From: an uncultured Gemmatimonadota bacterium | Lineage (GTDB): Bacteria > Gemmatimonadota > Gemmatimonadetes > Gemmatimonadales > Gemmatimonadaceae | Assembly (NCBI GenBank): GCA_946887155.1 | Contig: CAMPKM010000067.1 | Location: 1 to 10,611 of the forward strand | Reading direction: 5' to 3' | Length of the DNA: 10,611 nucleotides | In this document: piece after piece, positions 1 to 8,090 of the stretch | Numbering within the stretch: position 1 is the stretch's first letter | Layout of the letters: each line of letters opens with the position of its first letter | The notes under the pieces: generated by a model | The model's input: the letters and a program-made list of their open reading frames with translations, nothing else | What the model was told of the DNA's origin: nothing | The model's database searches: none | Position numbers and translations under genes: made by a program

Positions 1-1
1 G

Positions 2-1885
2 CTCTGCTCGTACGGAGTGCGAGCGATCTTCGACATCGAGGAGAAGGAACCGACGCTCATTCAGTCGCTGCGCGACACCCAGGCCGACAGCGTGCTGCCA
101 CAACAGGCCATCGATCGTTCAGTGCAACTGGAGGCCGGCGATCCGCTCAACCTGATCGCCATGGACTCGACGATCCTCCTGCTGCGCGATGAACTGTGGG
201 AGCGAGGTCACGCGGCGGCCGAGATCGTGCTCGACACCAGCCAGGTGTCCGAAACGTCGAATGGCGGTCCGGTGTCGATCACGATCGATCCTGGGCCGCT
301 CGTTTTCGTGGATAGCGTGGAAGTCGTCGGGAACGAAAAGGTCTCCGACGAAACGATTCATCGCCTGCTGACGTTCAAGCCTGGGGACCTGTTCAAGCGC
401 AGTGCGGTCCTCGGGAGCCAGCAGAACCTCTACCTGTCCAATCTCTTCACCGAGCTGGATATCGAGACGCCAGCGACCGGTGATTCGCTGCGCATGGTGC
501 GGATTCGCGTTGTCGAAGCGAACCTGAACCGCCTCGATCTCGCGGCCGGCGTGACGACAGCGGATTTCGGCCAGGTCGACGCAGACTTCTCGCGCTACAA
601 CTTCTTCGGCAGCGCGCGGCGGCTGTCGCTGCGAACCACCTTGAGCAACCTGCTCGCCAGTTCACTCAACGGACAGGGCATCTTCTACGACGTGACCGAC
701 GGGGCGACCGACGACTCGCGCGACGCGTTCCTCAAGCCCACCTGGTCGCTCAGCGCCGGCATCACCCAACCCTGGTTTTTCTCGATACATAACCAGCTGG
801 GCATATCGGTCTTCGCGCACCGCCGAACGGTTCCGGGCATTGCCGTCGAGCGGGGACACGGCGCGAGCCTCGCGTTCACGCGGGATTTCGGACGGCGCAC
901 GAATTCGACGCTCGGGTACACGTACGAAGTGTCGCGCGTCGACGCGTCGGACGTCTACTTCTGCGTCAGCTTTGGCGTCTGCCTGACGTCACTCATCAAC
1001 GTGCTCGCGGACGGCCACATTCTGTCGCCGATCGCGTCCGTCACGCAGTTCGATGTCACGAACGATCCCTTCACGCCCAATCGCGGGTACCGCGCCCGCA
1101 TCGACGTCGAGCACGCATCGTCGTTCACGGCATCCGACTTCCGCTACAACCGCGCCGAGGTGACCGCGAGCACGTATCGCGGGCTGTCACGAACATCCGT
1201 GCTCGCGGGCCGCGTTCGTGTCGGCTGGGTTGGAGCGGGCCGTGGCACCAATGCGGCGCTGGGCATCCCGATCGGCGAGGAGCGGGTGATCCATCCTCGC
1301 AAGCGTTTCTACGCCGGGGGTTCGCTGTCGGTACGGGGGTTCGGTGAGCGCCAACTCGGTCCGCGAGTGCTGACCGTGTCTCCCACGGCGCTTACCGACA
1401 CCGCCCTCGCCGCGCCTTGCACGTCCGCGCAGTTGCAGGACGGCAGTTGCAATCCGAACATCGCCGGTCTCGAAGCGGCGGCGTTCCAGCCGCAGCCGTT
1501 AGGCGGGACGGCGGTGGCCGAGTTCAGCATCGAGTACCGGTTCCAGCTCTGGCCGGTGCATGGCATCAGCGGTGCGCTGTTCCTGGACGGTGCGGTCATC
1601 GGCACCAACCAGCTCACCGACCTGCTGGGCGCCACGACCGCCGTGACCCCCGGCTTCGGGATCCGCATGGAAACGCCGGTCGGGCCGGTGCGCCTTGACC
1701 TCGGCGTCAGGCCTACGCTGGTCGAGAACCTGCCCGTCGTGACGCAGGTTTCCACGCCCAACGGGCCGGAACTCGTGACCTTGAACACGGCGCGGCGATA
1801 CGATCCGCTGGACACCCGAGGCGGCTTCCTCAGTCAGGTGTTGAGCCGGCTCCGCCTGCACCTGGCCATCGGTCCTCCGTTCTAG
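2..1885 (+). CDS. Omp85-family outer-membrane assembly protein (TamA/BamA-like), 5' partial
   Basis: Outer-membrane beta-barrel protein with periplasmic POTRA repeats. The family inserts or exports outer-membrane proteins. The frame is open from base 2, and the first start codon, GTG at 17, falls inside a POTRA strand (…YGVRAIFDIEE), so the gene begins upstream of the window. Counting codon 1 at base 2, about 627 residues are visible: the end of one POTRA, probable POTRAs at about 43-97 and 98-173, then a barrel of about 450 residues. The hallmark VRGF motif is at 444-447 (bases 1331-1342) and the protein ends in Phe, as expected for a beta-signal. Cysteines 321/327 and 473/483 form two close pairs, probably in surface loops. 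The TamB-type gene starts 3 bases downstream, which favours a TamA role; the long barrel and Cys-containing loop 6 look more like BamA. Family assignment is firm; the choice between TamA and BamA is open. Confidence 0.93.
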   Translation, partial: LCSYGVRAIFDIEEKEPTLIQSLRDTQADSVLPQQAIDRSVQLEAGDPLNLIAMDSTILLLRDELWERGHAAAEIVLDTSQVSETSNGGPVSITIDPGPLVFVDSVEVVGNEKVSDETIHRLLTFKPGDLFKRSAVLGSQQNLYLSNLFTELDIETPATGDSLRMVRIRVVEANLNRLDLAAGVTTADFGQVDADFSRYNFFGSARRLSLRTTLSNLLASSLNGQGIFYDVTDGATDDSRDAFLKPTWSLSAGITQPWFFSIHNQLGISVFAHRRTVPGIAVERGHGASLAFTRDFGRRTNSTLGYTYEVSRVDASDVYFCVSFGVCLTSLINVLADGHILSPIASVTQFDVTNDPFTPNRGYRARIDVEHASSFTASDFRYNRAEVTASTYRGLSRTSVLAGRVRVGWVGAGRGTNAALGIPIGEERVIHPRKRFYAGGSLSVRGFGERQLGPRVLTVSPTALTDTALAAPCTSAQLQDGSCNPNIAGLEAAAFQPQPLGGTAVAEFSIEYRFQLWPVHGISGALFLDGAVIGTNQLTDLLGATTAVTPGFGIRMETPVGPVRLDLGVRPTLVENLPVVTQVSTPNGPELVTLNTARRYDPLDTRGGFLSQVLSRLRLHLAIGPPF

Positions 1886-1888
1886 GCC

Positions 1889-4800
1889 ATGCGAATGAAG
1901 CGGACTCTCAGTCTGGTGTCGGCGGGCATCGCCGTGCTGCTCGTGATCGTGCTCGTCGGTGGCATCATCCTGAACGGCACCTACTACGGTCGTGAGCGCG
2001 TCCGTCGCTTTGCGCTGGATGCCATTCGCGGGATCGTGAACGGCGACGTCATGGTCGGGCGCATCGACGGGAACCTCCTCGATCGCTTCGACCTGGTCGA
2101 TGTCTCCATAACCGATAAGGAGGGTCGTCCCTTCCTGGTCGCCGACCGCATCCGCGCCCGCTTGTCGCTCTCTGCGCTCCTGTCGCGTCGGATCATCATC
2201 CGGTCGGTCGAGCTGGACCGACCGGTGGTGACGGTCTCAAAGGTCCCGGGCGGCGACTGGAATTACGAAGAGATCTTCGAGACCACCGACACACTTCCGC
2301 GCGACACACCGACCGGTTTCGGCTCATGGGTCGACCTGCATGGCGTCACGATCCGCGACGGGACCCTGATCGTCCATCAGCCGTACGTTGGTGACGAGCC
2401 AGTCACCCGCACCGTAGGCGACAGTACGTCGACGGCATTCGCTGGAGAGACTCGCCTGCGCGTCGAACGGGTCGGCTACGGCCTCCGGCAAACGATGGAA
2501 TTCCGGGACATCGACGCGCGGATTCCACGTCTCGTGTGGGCGCATCCTGACAGCTCTGCCATCGCGTTTCGCGTTGCGGAGCTGAGCATGCAGGCGACGC
2601 CGCTACGCGCGCCGGACGTGGTGATTCGCGAGTTCGCGGGAGACGTACGGATCGTCGAGGACACCGTATCGGTCAGTGACGTCGAGCTGAAACTGCCCGA
2701 GTCGACCATCGCCGGGGCGCTCTCCTATCACGTTTCGGCGGGTGAACTCGACCTCGACATCGAGAGCGATTCGCTCTCGTTCGCCGACATCCGCAGCATC
2801 CACCCCGCCATGCCGGAGCGCGGGGGTGGTCGCATCAACCTGACGGCGACGATCCGTGACACCGGCACGTCCGTCTACGAATTCAGCAATGCGCGACTTC
2901 GCGTCGACGAAACCCGCATTGCCGGCCGACTCGGCGTGGCGATCAATCCCGATCGCATCGAGCTGCGCGAAGCGGACCTGCGGCTGACCCGGTTCACGAC
3001 TGACCTCGTCGAGGAGCTGCTGCCGGGGTTCCAGTCTCGCATTCCCGGTTCGTATACGGGCACGGCGCGTCTCTCCGGACCGCCGACCGCGTTGCGCGCG
3101 GACGTGAACGGCACGTTCGACGCCGACCGTCATGCGCCCTTCAAGCTCACGGCCCGGGGCGGGATCGGCACGGGGAGGTACACGACGGCCGAAAACCTGC
3201 GCATCACGCTGCGCGAGCTGCCGGTCACCCTGGCCCGGGAATTCGCCCCCGATCTGCCGTTAGGCGGTACCGTCAACGTGGATGCCGTGGTCTCCGGATC
3301 GACCGCGTCGCGATTCAACGGCGCCGCGACCATTCGCCATTACGAGGACGGGCATACGTCGACGCTCGTGGCCGAGGGATCCGTCGCGCCCGCGGACAGC
3401 ATGCGCATGGATCTCGACGTGCGCCTGACGCCACTCTCCCTCGAGCTGGTGCAGCGATTCAAGCCGGACATGGATCTCCGCGGTGAAGTGCGCGGAACGG
3501 GCAAGGTCGCCGGCACCCTGTCCAACCTGCGCTCCACGCTGGCCCTGGAACTACCGGCGGGCAGCCTTGGCGTCGAGGGCACGTTCGACGTTGCTTCAGC
3601 GGATCGGCGGTACCAGGCGACCGTTCGGCTGTTCGGCATCGACGTGCAGGCGATGGCGCCATCGTTGCCGCAGACGGACCTGAACGGCGTCGCCACCATC
3701 GACGGACACGGCACGACGCCCGCGACCATGGACGCCAGGGTCACCCTCCGACTGCGCGACTTCGTGTTCGACAGCACCCGCGTGGGTGAAGCGGTAGCCG
3801 TTGCGACCGCGCGTGATGGAGTGCTTCACGTGGATTCGCTTCGCGCGCGCACGGCATTCGGTGTCGTGACCGCCAACGGCACGTTTGGACTGGTCGCAGG
3901 AAAGGAAGGAACGCTCGACTATGGCATCGAGCTCACGTCCGTCGCCGGCCTGGAGCGATGGATTTCGGTTCGTGATACGACGGTCATTCGAGCGCGGCCA
4001 CTCGCCGGGTTTCGCGCCGCCCGCCGCGCGCGGCTCGACTCCCTGCGTTCCGTCGGTGACACGGCCAGCATCGCGGCGATCCTTGCCCGCCGGGCGGATC
4101 GACGCCGGACACCCGTCAGACTCCCCGCGGTACTCGTGTCGGATTCGGTGGCGCGCGATTCCCTTGCCGGCGCGGTCTCGGTAACCGGCACGCTGCAGGG
4201 TGGAATTCCGCGCTTCTCGGCTCGCGGCAAGGCGAACATCACGCATCTCGTGTATGGCGGCACCGAGGTCGGGAACGGCTCGGTCGATTTCACCTGGGCC
4301 GATATCCGGACGCCGGATGTCCTCCTGACCGCCGAAGCCGGCGTCGACTCGCTGCGCGTGAGCGGGTTTGCCTTCGACAGCACCCACGTGCGCGGCACCT
4401 ACCGTGGCGGGAGCGGAGACGTGAACGTCTCCATCTACCCCGGCGACACGGCCGTCTACCAGTTGCGGGCTCGTTATGCAGTGCGGGCGAACGAGGGTGA
4501 AGTCACGCTGCAGGACGTCAACCTCCAGCTGGATTCCGTGACCTGGCGCTCGACGCATGCCAGCACCGTAGCCTGGAAGGGACTCGGCCTAACGATCGAC
4601 TCCCTCGAGCTGCGTTCGGGCGAAGGGGCCGGCCGGGGGCGCATTTTCGTCAACGGCGAACTTCCCGACCGGGATCCGGGGCGTCTCGAAATACGCGTCG
4701 ACAGCCTGCGCCTGGCACCGTGGATTACGCTCCTGCAGAGCACGGTGCCGGTCGACGGCATCGCCTCATTCTCGGCCGACCTCGAGGGAACGCGGACGTC

Positions 4801-6475
4801 GCTCCGGATCAACGGGTCGGCGGGGATGCGGGCCCCCACGTACGCGAATCGTGCTTTCCCGGAGTTCCAGACCCGGTTCAACTATGCTGACCGCCGCCTG
4901 GCATTCGACGGCGATCTCCGGAACGTCACCGGAGGAGTCCTGGCGCGGTTGAGCGGGGAGCTGCCGGTCGACCTGTCGTTAGGCGATTCGATCGTCGACC
5001 GGAAGGTGGCCGGCGAGCTCTCCGTGGTCCTCGAGGGTGACAGCATCCCCCTGGGCCCGCTGGCGCAGTTTGTCGATGAGTTCTCGGTCGTGACCGGACA
5101 CGCGAGCGGCCGGGTCGCGCTGCGCGGAACGTGGGAGCGCCTGCGCTACGAGGGTGACGTGGCCCTTGACATGCCGCAACTGGGCTTCCGGAGCCTGGGG
5201 GTGACCGTGGTCAACACGCGCGGGCGCGCGTTCATGTACGAGGACCGGCTCGTCATCGACTCGCTGGTCGGCTACAGCGGTGGCCCGTTGCGGGCGCGCG
5301 GCGCCGTGCTCCTGGCGAACCCGCAGCGGCCGATCCTCGACGTCGACATCGTGGCCGACGAAACGCGTGTCCTCGACAACTATCAGGGTGAACTGGTGGT
5401 GACGTCGACCCTCGCCTTCCGCGGCCCGATCGATACGCTCGCCGTTGGTGGCACGATCGATGTCGTGCAGGGGATCCTCCTGATCCCGGATCCGGAGCAG
5501 TTCAACCTGATCAACACCGGGGATCCGACCGTGTTCGCCGTGGTCGATACGGCGCTGGCCCGCGAGCTCGAGATTGCGCCGCCAAGTCCTGTCCTGCAGA
5601 ACGCGAACGTGAACGTCCGCGTGCGGGTGATGCGGGGGACATGGGCCCGCTCCCGCGAGGCCAACGTCGAGATGTACGGTGACCTGGCCATCGAACGCGC
5701 CACCGGTGACGAGGAATTGCGCGTGACCGGCGCACTCTACTCGGACTACGGCGACTACGAGCTTTATGGAAGGCGCTTTCGCGTGAGCCAGGGATCGGCG
5801 CGCTTCACCGGTCCGATGGCGAATCCGGTGTTGCAGCTCGTCGCGCTCCACGAGGTCCGCCAGGCGGGGCGCGCGCCATTCGACATCCAGGTCACCATCG
5901 GCGGGACGCTCGAACGGCCTAACGTGACGCTCAGCAGCAATGCCCAGCCGACGCTCAACCAGTCGGACCTCATCTCGTTCCTCGCCTTCGGGCAGTCGTC
6001 GACGTCATTGCTGCAGTTCGAGGGCTCGGGCTTCGAGGGCGGCGGACTCTCCGGGTCGTCGCTGGCCGGGAATGTTGCCAGCCTGGCCACCCGCCAGCTC
6101 GGCAGCGTCGCGCTGGGCGCCCTGCTGACCGAGGTCGAGTCCGACCTGGCCGAGCGCACGGCGTTCGACGTCCTGAACATCCGGCCGGCCGACCTGCCGC
6201 CCGGCCTGTCGTTGGGCGCGTTAGGCACGGTCGCCCGCGGCACGCAGATCGAGGTCGGCAAGTACCTGGACCGGAATACCTTCTTCGTGGGCCAGATCCG
6301 CCCGACCCTCGCCGTTCCCGGTGCAACGCTCGAGCGCCGCTTCGGCACGCAATGGCGGCTCCGGACCAGCCTCGAGACCCGGTATCACCCGGTGCAGCCT
6401 TCGCTGACCAGTGGCCTGCAGCCGAAGATGCACCAGGTTATCGGCGCCCTCATCCGGTGGACCCGAAGTTGGTAG
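1889..6475 (+). CDS. tamB: TamB/DUF490-family translocation and assembly module protein
   Basis: Very large (1528 aa) inner-membrane-anchored periplasmic protein. TamB relatives form a long beta-rich groove spanning the periplasm, and act with an Omp85 partner in outer-membrane protein insertion and/or lipid transport. An uncleaved signal-anchor is visible at about residues 8-28, then an AsmA-like start (VMVGRIDGNLLDRFDLVDVS) and long repetitive beta-strand sequence with recurring V/I-D-S-L strands. The conserved C-terminal domain covers about 1190-1528, with WARSREANVEMYGDL near 1252, LNQSDLISFLAFG near 1356, and GTQIEVGKYLDRNTFF close to the end; it finishes with aromatic RWTRSW. E. coli TamB is about 1260 residues, so this is a longer form. 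An Arg/Ala-rich, probably helical insert lies at about 700-750. The ATG is 3 bases after the Omp85 stop; a second ATG is two codons on. No clear Shine-Dalgarno is seen, so translation is probably coupled. Confidence 0.93.
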   Translation: MRMKRTLSLVSAGIAVLLVIVLVGGIILNGTYYGRERVRRFALDAIRGIVNGDVMVGRIDGNLLDRFDLVDVSITDKEGRPFLVADRIRARLSLSALLSRRIIIRSVELDRPVVTVSKVPGGDWNYEEIFETTDTLPRDTPTGFGSWVDLHGVTIRDGTLIVHQPYVGDEPVTRTVGDSTSTAFAGETRLRVERVGYGLRQTMEFRDIDARIPRLVWAHPDSSAIAFRVAELSMQATPLRAPDVVIREFAGDVRIVEDTVSVSDVELKLPESTIAGALSYHVSAGELDLDIESDSLSFADIRSIHPAMPERGGGRINLTATIRDTGTSVYEFSNARLRVDETRIAGRLGVAINPDRIELREADLRLTRFTTDLVEELLPGFQSRIPGSYTGTARLSGPPTALRADVNGTFDADRHAPFKLTARGGIGTGRYTTAENLRITLRELPVTLAREFAPDLPLGGTVNVDAVVSGSTASRFNGAATIRHYEDGHTSTLVAEGSVAPADSMRMDLDVRLTPLSLELVQRFKPDMDLRGEVRGTGKVAGTLSNLRSTLALELPAGSLGVEGTFDVASADRRYQATVRLFGIDVQAMAPSLPQTDLNGVATIDGHGTTPATMDARVTLRLRDFVFDSTRVGEAVAVATARDGVLHVDSLRARTAFGVVTANGTFGLVAGKEGTLDYGIELTSVAGLERWISVRDTTVIRARPLAGFRAARRARLDSLRSVGDTASIAAILARRADRRRTPVRLPAVLVSDSVARDSLAGAVSVTGTLQGGIPRFSARGKANITHLVYGGTEVGNGSVDFTWADIRTPDVLLTAEAGVDSLRVSGFAFDSTHVRGTYRGGSGDVNVSIYPGDTAVYQLRARYAVRANEGEVTLQDVNLQLDSVTWRSTHASTVAWKGLGLTIDSLELRSGEGAGRGRIFVNGELPDRDPGRLEIRVDSLRLAPWITLLQSTVPVDGIASFSADLEGTRTSLRINGSAGMRAPTYANRAFPEFQTRFNYADRRLAFDGDLRNVTGGVLARLSGELPVDLSLGDSIVDRKVAGELSVVLEGDSIPLGPLAQFVDEFSVVTGHASGRVALRGTWERLRYEGDVALDMPQLGFRSLGVTVVNTRGRAFMYEDRLVIDSLVGYSGGPLRARGAVLLANPQRPILDVDIVADETRVLDNYQGELVVTSTLAFRGPIDTLAVGGTIDVVQGILLIPDPEQFNLINTGDPTVFAVVDTALARELEIAPPSPVLQNANVNVRVRVMRGTWARSREANVEMYGDLAIERATGDEELRVTGALYSDYGDYELYGRRFRVSQGSARFTGPMANPVLQLVALHEVRQAGRAPFDIQVTIGGTLERPNVTLSSNAQPTLNQSDLISFLAFGQSSTSLLQFEGSGFEGGGLSGSSLAGNVASLATRQLGSVALGALLTEVESDLAERTAFDVLNIRPADLPPGLSLGALGTVARGTQIEVGKYLDRNTFFVGQIRPTLAVPGATLERRFGTQWRLRTSLETRYHPVQPSLTSGLQPKMHQVIGALIRWTRSW

Positions 6476-7368
6476 GCCGCGGCGTCTTCGACTTCCTGAA
6501 GCGCATCGTGAAGGATTTCAGCGAAGACGAATGCTCGGTGCGCGCGGCGGCACTCGCCTATTACACGGTCTTCGCCCTTCCGCCGATGCTCATCCTGCTG
6601 ACGATGGTCGTCGGGGCATTCTGGGACCCGACCGAGGTGCAGGCATCGCTGGAAACACAGTTCTCGTCACTCATCGGGCCTGACGCGGGCCAGGCCATCC
6701 GTGACATGCTGCTTCACGCAAAACGTCCGGGCGCCGGGAGCGCCGTAGCGACGCTGCTCGGCCTGGGTGCCCTGCTGTTCGGATCGCTCGGGGCGTTCAT
6801 GCAACTGCAGGGTGCCCTGAACCGGGCCTGGGAAGTGAAGCCGGATCCGAAGCAGGGCGGCATCCGCCGTTTCATCGCCAAGCGCGTGCTGTCAGCAGGA
6901 ATGATCCTGGCCGTGGCTTTTCTTTTGACCGTGTCGCTGGCGGTATCGGCGTTGTTGAGTGCGTTAGGCGCCAGGATGACGTTCATCCCCGAGCCGGCGC
7001 TCCATGCCATGGACATCACACTGTCTTTCACCGTCATCACGGTGCTTTTTGCGGCGATTTTCCGTTTCCTCCCTGATGCCGAGGTTGCGTGGGGAGATGT
7101 CTGGCTCGGCGCGCTGGTCACGTCGATACTGTTCGTCGTCGGCAAGTTCGTCATCGGCTTCTACCTCGGGCGGAGCGCGCCGGGTGATGCGTACGGCGCC
7201 GCCAGCGCTCTGGCGATCATTCTCGTCTGGATCTACTACGGCGGCATGATCGTCCTGTTCGGCGCCGAGTTCACCCAGGCCTGGGCGGAACGCCGGGGCG
7301 TGCGGAAACGTCCGGAAGAGGGCGCGGTGCACGTCGAGCACCACGAAGTGGCGACGGAAACTCGCTAG
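6457..7368 (+). CDS. YihY/BrkB-family (UPF0761) inner-membrane protein
   Basis: Polytopic inner-membrane protein of the YihY/virulence factor BrkB family, whose biochemical role is not settled. About 303 residues with six hydrophobic segments, roughly at 32-56, 95-118, 144-170, 183-207, 213-235 and 247-272. Family hallmarks are the early VRAAALAYYTVFALPPMLILL stretch and the late YGAASALAIILVWIYYGGMIVLFGAEFT. The C-terminus is a short charged cytosolic tail. Start choice is uncertain: GTG at 6457 overlaps tamB by 19 bases. TTG at 6469 overlaps by 7 bases and has GGTGG 8 bases upstream (6456-6460). An ATG at 6352 would force a 124-base overlap with tamB and adds a Pro/Ala-rich leader that looks like a shadow of the tamB reading frame, so I disfavour it. 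The overlap implies co-transcription with the Omp85 and TamB genes. The gene stops 3 bases before the convergent permease stop. Confidence 0.87.
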   Translation: MDPKLVGRGVFDFLKRIVKDFSEDECSVRAAALAYYTVFALPPMLILLTMVVGAFWDPTEVQASLETQFSSLIGPDAGQAIRDMLLHAKRPGAGSAVATLLGLGALLFGSLGAFMQLQGALNRAWEVKPDPKQGGIRRFIAKRVLSAGMILAVAFLLTVSLAVSALLSALGARMTFIPEPALHAMDITLSFTVITVLFAAIFRFLPDAEVAWGDVWLGALVTSILFVVGKFVIGFYLGRSAPGDAYGAASALAIILVWIYYGGMIVLFGAEFTQAWAERRGVRKRPEEGAVHVEHHEVATETR

Positions 7369-7371
7369 GTG

Positions 7372-8085
7372 TCAGGGGATGTCCATCCGGCGCAACCGCC
7401 GGATGGACAGGAACAGGAATCCGCCAACGATTGCCGCCGCGATGATCGAGACCGGGATCAGGCCAAGGTGATTCCCGTTCTCGAACCGGCGCGCGTCGAA
7501 CCCGTGCATCAGGTCGATCGAGAAGTACCGTATGCTGAGAAGCCGCACCCCGGCGACGAAGCGCGCGAAAAGGCCTTCCCAGAGCACGATGTAGAGGAGC
7601 CCGATCCCGATGGCTTGGGTACTGACCAGGCCGAGCCACGTGAAAACCGACGCGTACATCGCGACACCCAATAGCGATGCGCCGACGACGGCCAGCGTGG
7701 CCCTGGTGTCGGCGAGGAACGCGATGTGGGTCGTGAAGAACGTGCTCGCGGCGATGAACGGACTGGCAATCGTGATGATCGCCAGCAGCTTCGGCAGCGC
7801 GATCTGCCAGCGCGGGACCGGTGCCAGCGTGAGGTTGGCGATCGTCCGGTCTTCGATTTCATTGGCGAAGGCGGCGGCGCCGATCGCCAGCACCACGAGC
7901 GGGAGGATGGACCCCGCCAGCATCGAACTCAACACCACGTTCTCGAATTCGGTGACCGTGGGCGCATCCGGTTGACTGAGCGCCAGGATCGACATGAGCA
8001 CCGGCAACGTCGCCAGTGTCGCCATGATCAGTAGCCGCCAGCGTCCGGTGAGCTGCCGAAGAGTCAGCAAATAGACTGCGCCCAT
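7372..8085 (-). CDS. ABC-2 type transporter permease (second of the operon)
   Basis: Integral membrane subunit of an ABC-2 type exporter, 237 residues. Six hydrophobic segments are visible at about 17-38, 54-75, 98-120, 131-153, 158-178 and 208-228. After the second comes the cytosolic ANEIEDRTIANLTLAPVPRWQI stretch, which matches the E-x-x-x-x-T-I-x-x-L-x-x-x-P-V-x-R pattern of ABC-2 permeases and probably contacts the ATPase. It ends in a basic tail, RRLRRMDIP. The ATG at 8083-8085 sits 5 bases after the stop of the upstream ATPase gene, with GGAGGG 9 bases ahead of it. It is the last gene of the leftward operon and most likely pairs with the adjacent ATPase. The substrate is unknown. A hairpin overlaps its final codons. 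Confidence 0.88.
   Translation of the reverse strand: MGAVYLLTLRQLTGRWRLLIMATLATLPVLMSILALSQPDAPTVTEFENVVLSSMLAGSILPLVVLAIGAAAFANEIEDRTIANLTLAPVPRWQIALPKLLAIITIASPFIAASTFFTTHIAFLADTRATLAVVGASLLGVAMYASVFTWLGLVSTQAIGIGLLYIVLWEGLFARFVAGVRLLSIRYFSIDLMHGFDARRFENGNHLGLIPVSIIAAAIVGGFLFLSIRRLRRMDIP
7380..7409. terminator. Candidate bidirectional hairpin at convergent gene ends
   Basis: A perfect 13-bp inverted repeat (7380-7392 and 7397-7409) surrounds a 4-base loop, CAAC. The arms are GC-rich (TGTCCATCCGGCG and its complement). For + strand transcripts it begins 11 bases after the YihY-family stop. For - strand transcripts it lies inside the last codons of the permease gene, encoding the basic tail SIRRLRRMD. 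Neither side has a T-run, so it is not a classical intrinsic terminator; it could stop both operons, protect 3' ends, or be a chance product of Arg-rich coding. The hairpin is seen directly; its role is inferred from the 3-base convergent junction. Confidence 0.45.
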
Positions 8086-8090
8086 GTCGT

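Noticed and set aside
2761..2779. Perfect 9-bp inverted repeat with a 1-base centre (CGAGAGCGA-T-TCGCTCTCG) in tamB
   Set aside because: It is mid-gene, encodes an ordinary ESDSLS strand, and the loop is too small for the full stem; probably a codon coincidence.
3596..4558. Long antisense open frame of 320 codons on the - strand inside tamB
   Set aside because: High G+C removes stop codons from antisense frames. Its translation is rich in Arg, Gly, His and Asp with no domain, and the + strand frame is clearly TamB.
4979..5851. Antisense open frame of 290 codons on the - strand inside tamB
   Set aside because: Same compositional cause; it lies opposite the conserved TamB C-terminal domain and shows no recognisable motif or ribosome binding site.
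6352..6456. ATG start at 6352 for the YihY-family gene, adding 35 residues
   Set aside because: It would overlap the conserved tamB end by 124 bases, and the extra residues are Pro/Ala-rich without family similarity.
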